A stretch of 64,000 nt of DNA from Thermoanaerobaculia bacterium. GTDB taxonomy: Bacteria; Acidobacteriota; Thermoanaerobaculia; Thermoanaerobaculales; Sulfomarinibacteraceae. Below, in pieces: positions 62,235-64,000 of this stretch (the stretch's first letter is position 1; every line of letters starts with the position of its first letter). The stretch is taken from NCBI GenBank assembly GCA_027061805.1, contig JAMOWA010000057.1:31830-95829 (forward strand), read 5' to 3'. The position numbers and the translations under genes were made by a program. The notes beneath the pieces are model-generated. The model was given only the letters and a program-made list of their open reading frames with translations, did no database searches and was not told the DNA's origin.

Positions 62235-63300
62235 CCGGAAGACCTCCGGAATCCTCTGAGCGGGAGCGAAGGAACTCCTCCCACGGCTGGCCGAGAAGCT
62301 CCGAGGCGCGCCGGGACCCGATGACACCCTCCTCCACCAGGCGGGTCAGGAGCCTTTCCATACGGCCGGGGCGCTCGGCCGGCACCGGTGTACCCGGTTC
62401 GACACGATCCCAGCCCTTTCTCCGGAACTCGGCGAGGATCTCCCGGGCGCGACGGACCGGAATGATCCCGAGCTCCCTGGCGCGCTTGATCCAGGCCGCC
62501 ATGGACATGCCGTACTTCTGCTTGAGGTCGTGAAGCTCCAGCAACGAGATCTGCCTCCTCCGATCCCCGAGCTCGCGCCGGGCAGCCTCTGCCGGCACCA
62601 GGAACGCTGCAGCAAATCGATGACAGGCTGCCTCTTCATCCACGCCACCCTTGAAACGGAGCACCAGATGCCCGAGGTCGTGCGCCAGGCTGAACCGCTG
62701 CCGGTCACCGGGAATCCCCTCTCTCAGAACGACGGCACAGGATCCATCGCCGATCTTGAAGACCATGGCGTCGACCGTGTCGGGGAGTTCGATCACGCCG
62801 ACCCGGAATCCATGGTCTTCCAGGAGGCCGACCATGGAGGAGATGGGACCCTTCCCGAGGCACCACCTCTCCCGGAGGCGCAGCGCCGCCTCCTCCACGT
62901 CCGGGTCCGAGGAGACATCGAACGGGTCACCGAGAACAGCGTCCGTCTCGACGCCGACGCCCGCCAGCTGCTCCACCTCGAGGTAGCGCTCGATCCACTC
63001 CGCCGCGGCAGCCTCCGCCCTCCCCTGGTCCCGCTTCGAGAGCGAGGGATGTTTCCGGTACGAGACCGCCTCCACCCGGACCCCTCCCGGCCGCAGGAAG
63101 AACTCCATGTCCACGCCGAGAGCCTCCGCCAGCTTGAGGAGCACGCTGGAGCCTGGAACCATCTTGCCCGTCTCGTACTTGGAGATCGCCATGGCCGTCA
63201 CGCCGACCCGTCGCGCCAACTCCCGCTGCGAGAGACCGGCAAGCCTGCGGGCGGAGCGTATCCGTTCACCGAGACCTGCACCCCTCTGCTGTGTTTGCAT
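62218..63300 (-). CDS. XRE-ImmA/IrrE fusion protein, module 2
   Basis: 360 residues: XRE domain ~10-65 (GLSQRELARRVGVTAMAISKYETGKMVPG), ImmA/IrrE domain ~120-260 with SLAHDLGHLVL. The expected HExxH is HDLGH, so the catalytic Glu is replaced by Asp. The C-terminus (~265-360) has paired helices like the module 1 protein. Strong promoter and GAGGTG site upstream of ATG 63300. First gene of XRE-ImmA / PIN / MBL. Confidence 0.88.
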   Translation of the reverse strand: MQTQQRGAGLGERIRSARRLAGLSQRELARRVGVTAMAISKYETGKMVPGSSVLLKLAEALGVDMEFFLRPGGVRVEAVSYRKHPSLSKRDQGRAEAAAAEWIERYLEVEQLAGVGVETDAVLGDPFDVSSDPDVEEAALRLRERWCLGKGPISSMVGLLEDHGFRVGVIELPDTVDAMVFKIGDGSCAVVLREGIPGDRQRFSLAHDLGHLVLRFKGGVDEEAACHRFAAAFLVPAEAARRELGDRRRQISLLELHDLKQKYGMSMAAWIKRARELGIIPVRRAREILAEFRRKGWDRVEPGTPVPAERPGRMERLLTRLVEEGVIGSRRASELLGQPWEEFLRSRSEDSGGLPVVAGL

Positions 63301-63312
63301 GATCGCACCTCG

Positions 63313-63352
63313 CGGTTTATATTTTAGAACAGGATGGAGGTTTTGTAAACCG
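63313..63352 (-). promoter_or_regulatory. Promoter of module 2 framed by inverted repeat
   Basis: Minus strand TTTACA (63349-63344), 17 bp, TAAAAT (63326-63321). Arms CGGTTTA (63319-63313 region) and TAAACCG (63346-63352) flank both boxes, an excellent self-repression site. Confidence 0.85.
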
Positions 63353-63409
63353 TTCATCCTGGATTCAACAGGCCGGGCGCTCCCGCGCCGGGTCGAAGGG
63401 GAACGAGAG

Positions 63410-63643
63410 ATGCCACGACGAACGACATACCACGTGACAAGGCGGCCCGACGGCCAATGGCAGACCAAGCTGGTGGGAGCATCGCGCGCTTCCGCAGTTA
63501 CGAAGACGAAGGCCGAGGCGGTCGAGCGGGCGCGTGCGCTGGCGAGGTCGAAGCCTCTCGGACAGGTGGTCATCCACACATCCGACGGCAGGATCCAGAC
63601 CGAGCACACGTACGGAAAGGACCCCTATCCCCCGAAAGGATAG
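63410..63643 (+). CDS. DUF2188 protein
   Basis: 77 residues with the full DUF2188 pattern: YHVTRRPDGQWQTKL, AEAVERARALARS, GQVVIHTSDGRI and the ending EHTYGKDPYPPKG. Such small proteins are widespread on mobile DNA; function unknown. AAGGGGAACG precedes ATG 63410. Divergent from module 2; the shared region is 63301-63409. Confidence 0.88.
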   Translation: MPRRTTYHVTRRPDGQWQTKLVGASRASAVTKTKAEAVERARALARSKPLGQVVIHTSDGRIQTEHTYGKDPYPPKG

Positions 63644-63679
63644 GAAATAGCAAGAGATCCGAGAAAGAAGAAGGGATTC

Positions 63680-63755
63680 CCGCGAATACGCGGAGGAACC
63701 AGACAGAGGCGCGGGCGTGAAGAGGGAACGCCGAGGCGCAAAGGCGCGGAGGAAG
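63680..63755. repeat. Dispersed purine-rich simple repeat
   Basis: ACGCGGAGGAACC, GAACGCCGAGGCGCAAAGGCGCGGAGG: same family as 56752-56850. The remaining 63756-64000 has no gene I can support; GATTTCCGGGATTTCCGGG (63903-63921) is a small direct repeat. Confidence 0.55.
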
Positions 63756-64000
63756 AGGGGGATGAGCTGTTGATTGGCACGTTGATCTGGAGATCCTTCA
63801 TTCGTTTCCATCGAAGGAGCTTTATGAGCTTCACAGGCATCGCTCCACAGGAAACACTAGTTTCATGTACCGGGCACCCCCAAGTTCGACAGTTTCAGGC
63901 GCGATTTCCGGGATTTCCGGGTCGTCGGCTGAGTGTTTTCAGTGAGTTGGGGTTCGGATCTGCGGGAGGGGGCGTAGTGGCATGGGTGTAATGCAGGCGA

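Noticed and set aside
63770..63991. 73-residue frame at the right edge, possible transposon end
   Set aside because: No transposase similarity or terminal inverted repeat can be confirmed before the window ends.

Overview
The window is high-GC DNA (roughly two-thirds G+C by eye) from a Gram-negative bacterium. It carries an LPS phosphatase gene (kdsC) beside the LPS-assembly lipoprotein gene lptE, a TonB/ExbB/ExbD set, many lipoproteins and secreted peptidases, and a polyprenyl glycosylphosphotransferase. DUF4388/J-like proteins, Cys-containing SLH repeats, a mitochondrial-type citrate synthase, an ALDH7-type dehydrogenase and S23-type four-helix-bundle genes together suggest an Acidobacteriota-like organism. 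This is an inference from gene content; no rRNA is present. Strong promoters look like sigma-70 (TTGAC[A/C]-N17-TAnnnT or AAGAAT). Many genes have a -10-like hexamer 6-11 bases before the start codon, which suggests common leaderless mRNAs.

Layout. 1-1090: broken genes (a Cys-motif/Hydin-like protein frameshifted at a C9 run; fused fragments of an NtrC-type activator, an unknown protein and an aquaporin). 1240-13297: housekeeping and envelope genes (EamA transporter, prolyl oligopeptidase, DUF3568 lipoprotein, metG, a double ThyX-like protein, kdsC, lptE, an ArnT-like transferase, a fused AroD-AroE). 13318-15075: an unusual block in which degenerate hexanucleotide arrays, long cruciforms and two nearly identical S23 four-helix-bundle genes form a tandem cassette. 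15139-20463 (minus): trpS, ferredoxin, then metK, a histidine kinase and a secreted protein. 20602-25490: a decayed WbuC gene, a minus operon of two rSAM/selenodomain-type transferases, an MTAP-like phosphorylase and an ABC exporter with 4-bp overlaps, and a divergent microprotein-Rieske pair.

25729-28746: three-gene transhydrogenase operon. 28949-43762: metzincin protease with SLH repeats, polyprenyl glycosylphosphotransferase, CadC-like repressor, M14 peptidase, tonB-exbB-exbD, M28 peptidase, hemW-like gene, proC, citrate synthase. 43935-47856: two large secreted proteins; the second runs into a 171-bp direct repeat that also covers the 3' end of tRNA-Asp. 48072-48240: tRNA-Val and tRNA-Asp. 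48351-55732: stress protein, DUF4388 pair, DUF4126, NYN nuclease, ALDH7, MBL-fold hydrolase, small lipoprotein.

55798-64000 is an accessory island with more AT-rich stretches, very small genes, overlapping reading frames and dispersed simple repeats. It holds a three-gene overlapping mini-operon ending in a DUF4268 protein. It also holds two versions of one module: an XRE-ImmA/IrrE regulator-peptidase overlapping a PIN-like toxin gene, with a small coiled-coil gene in one copy and a ComEC-like metallo-beta-lactamase gene in the other. A DUF2188 gene lies divergent to the second. This island and the S23/hexamer cassette are the best candidates for undescribed biology.
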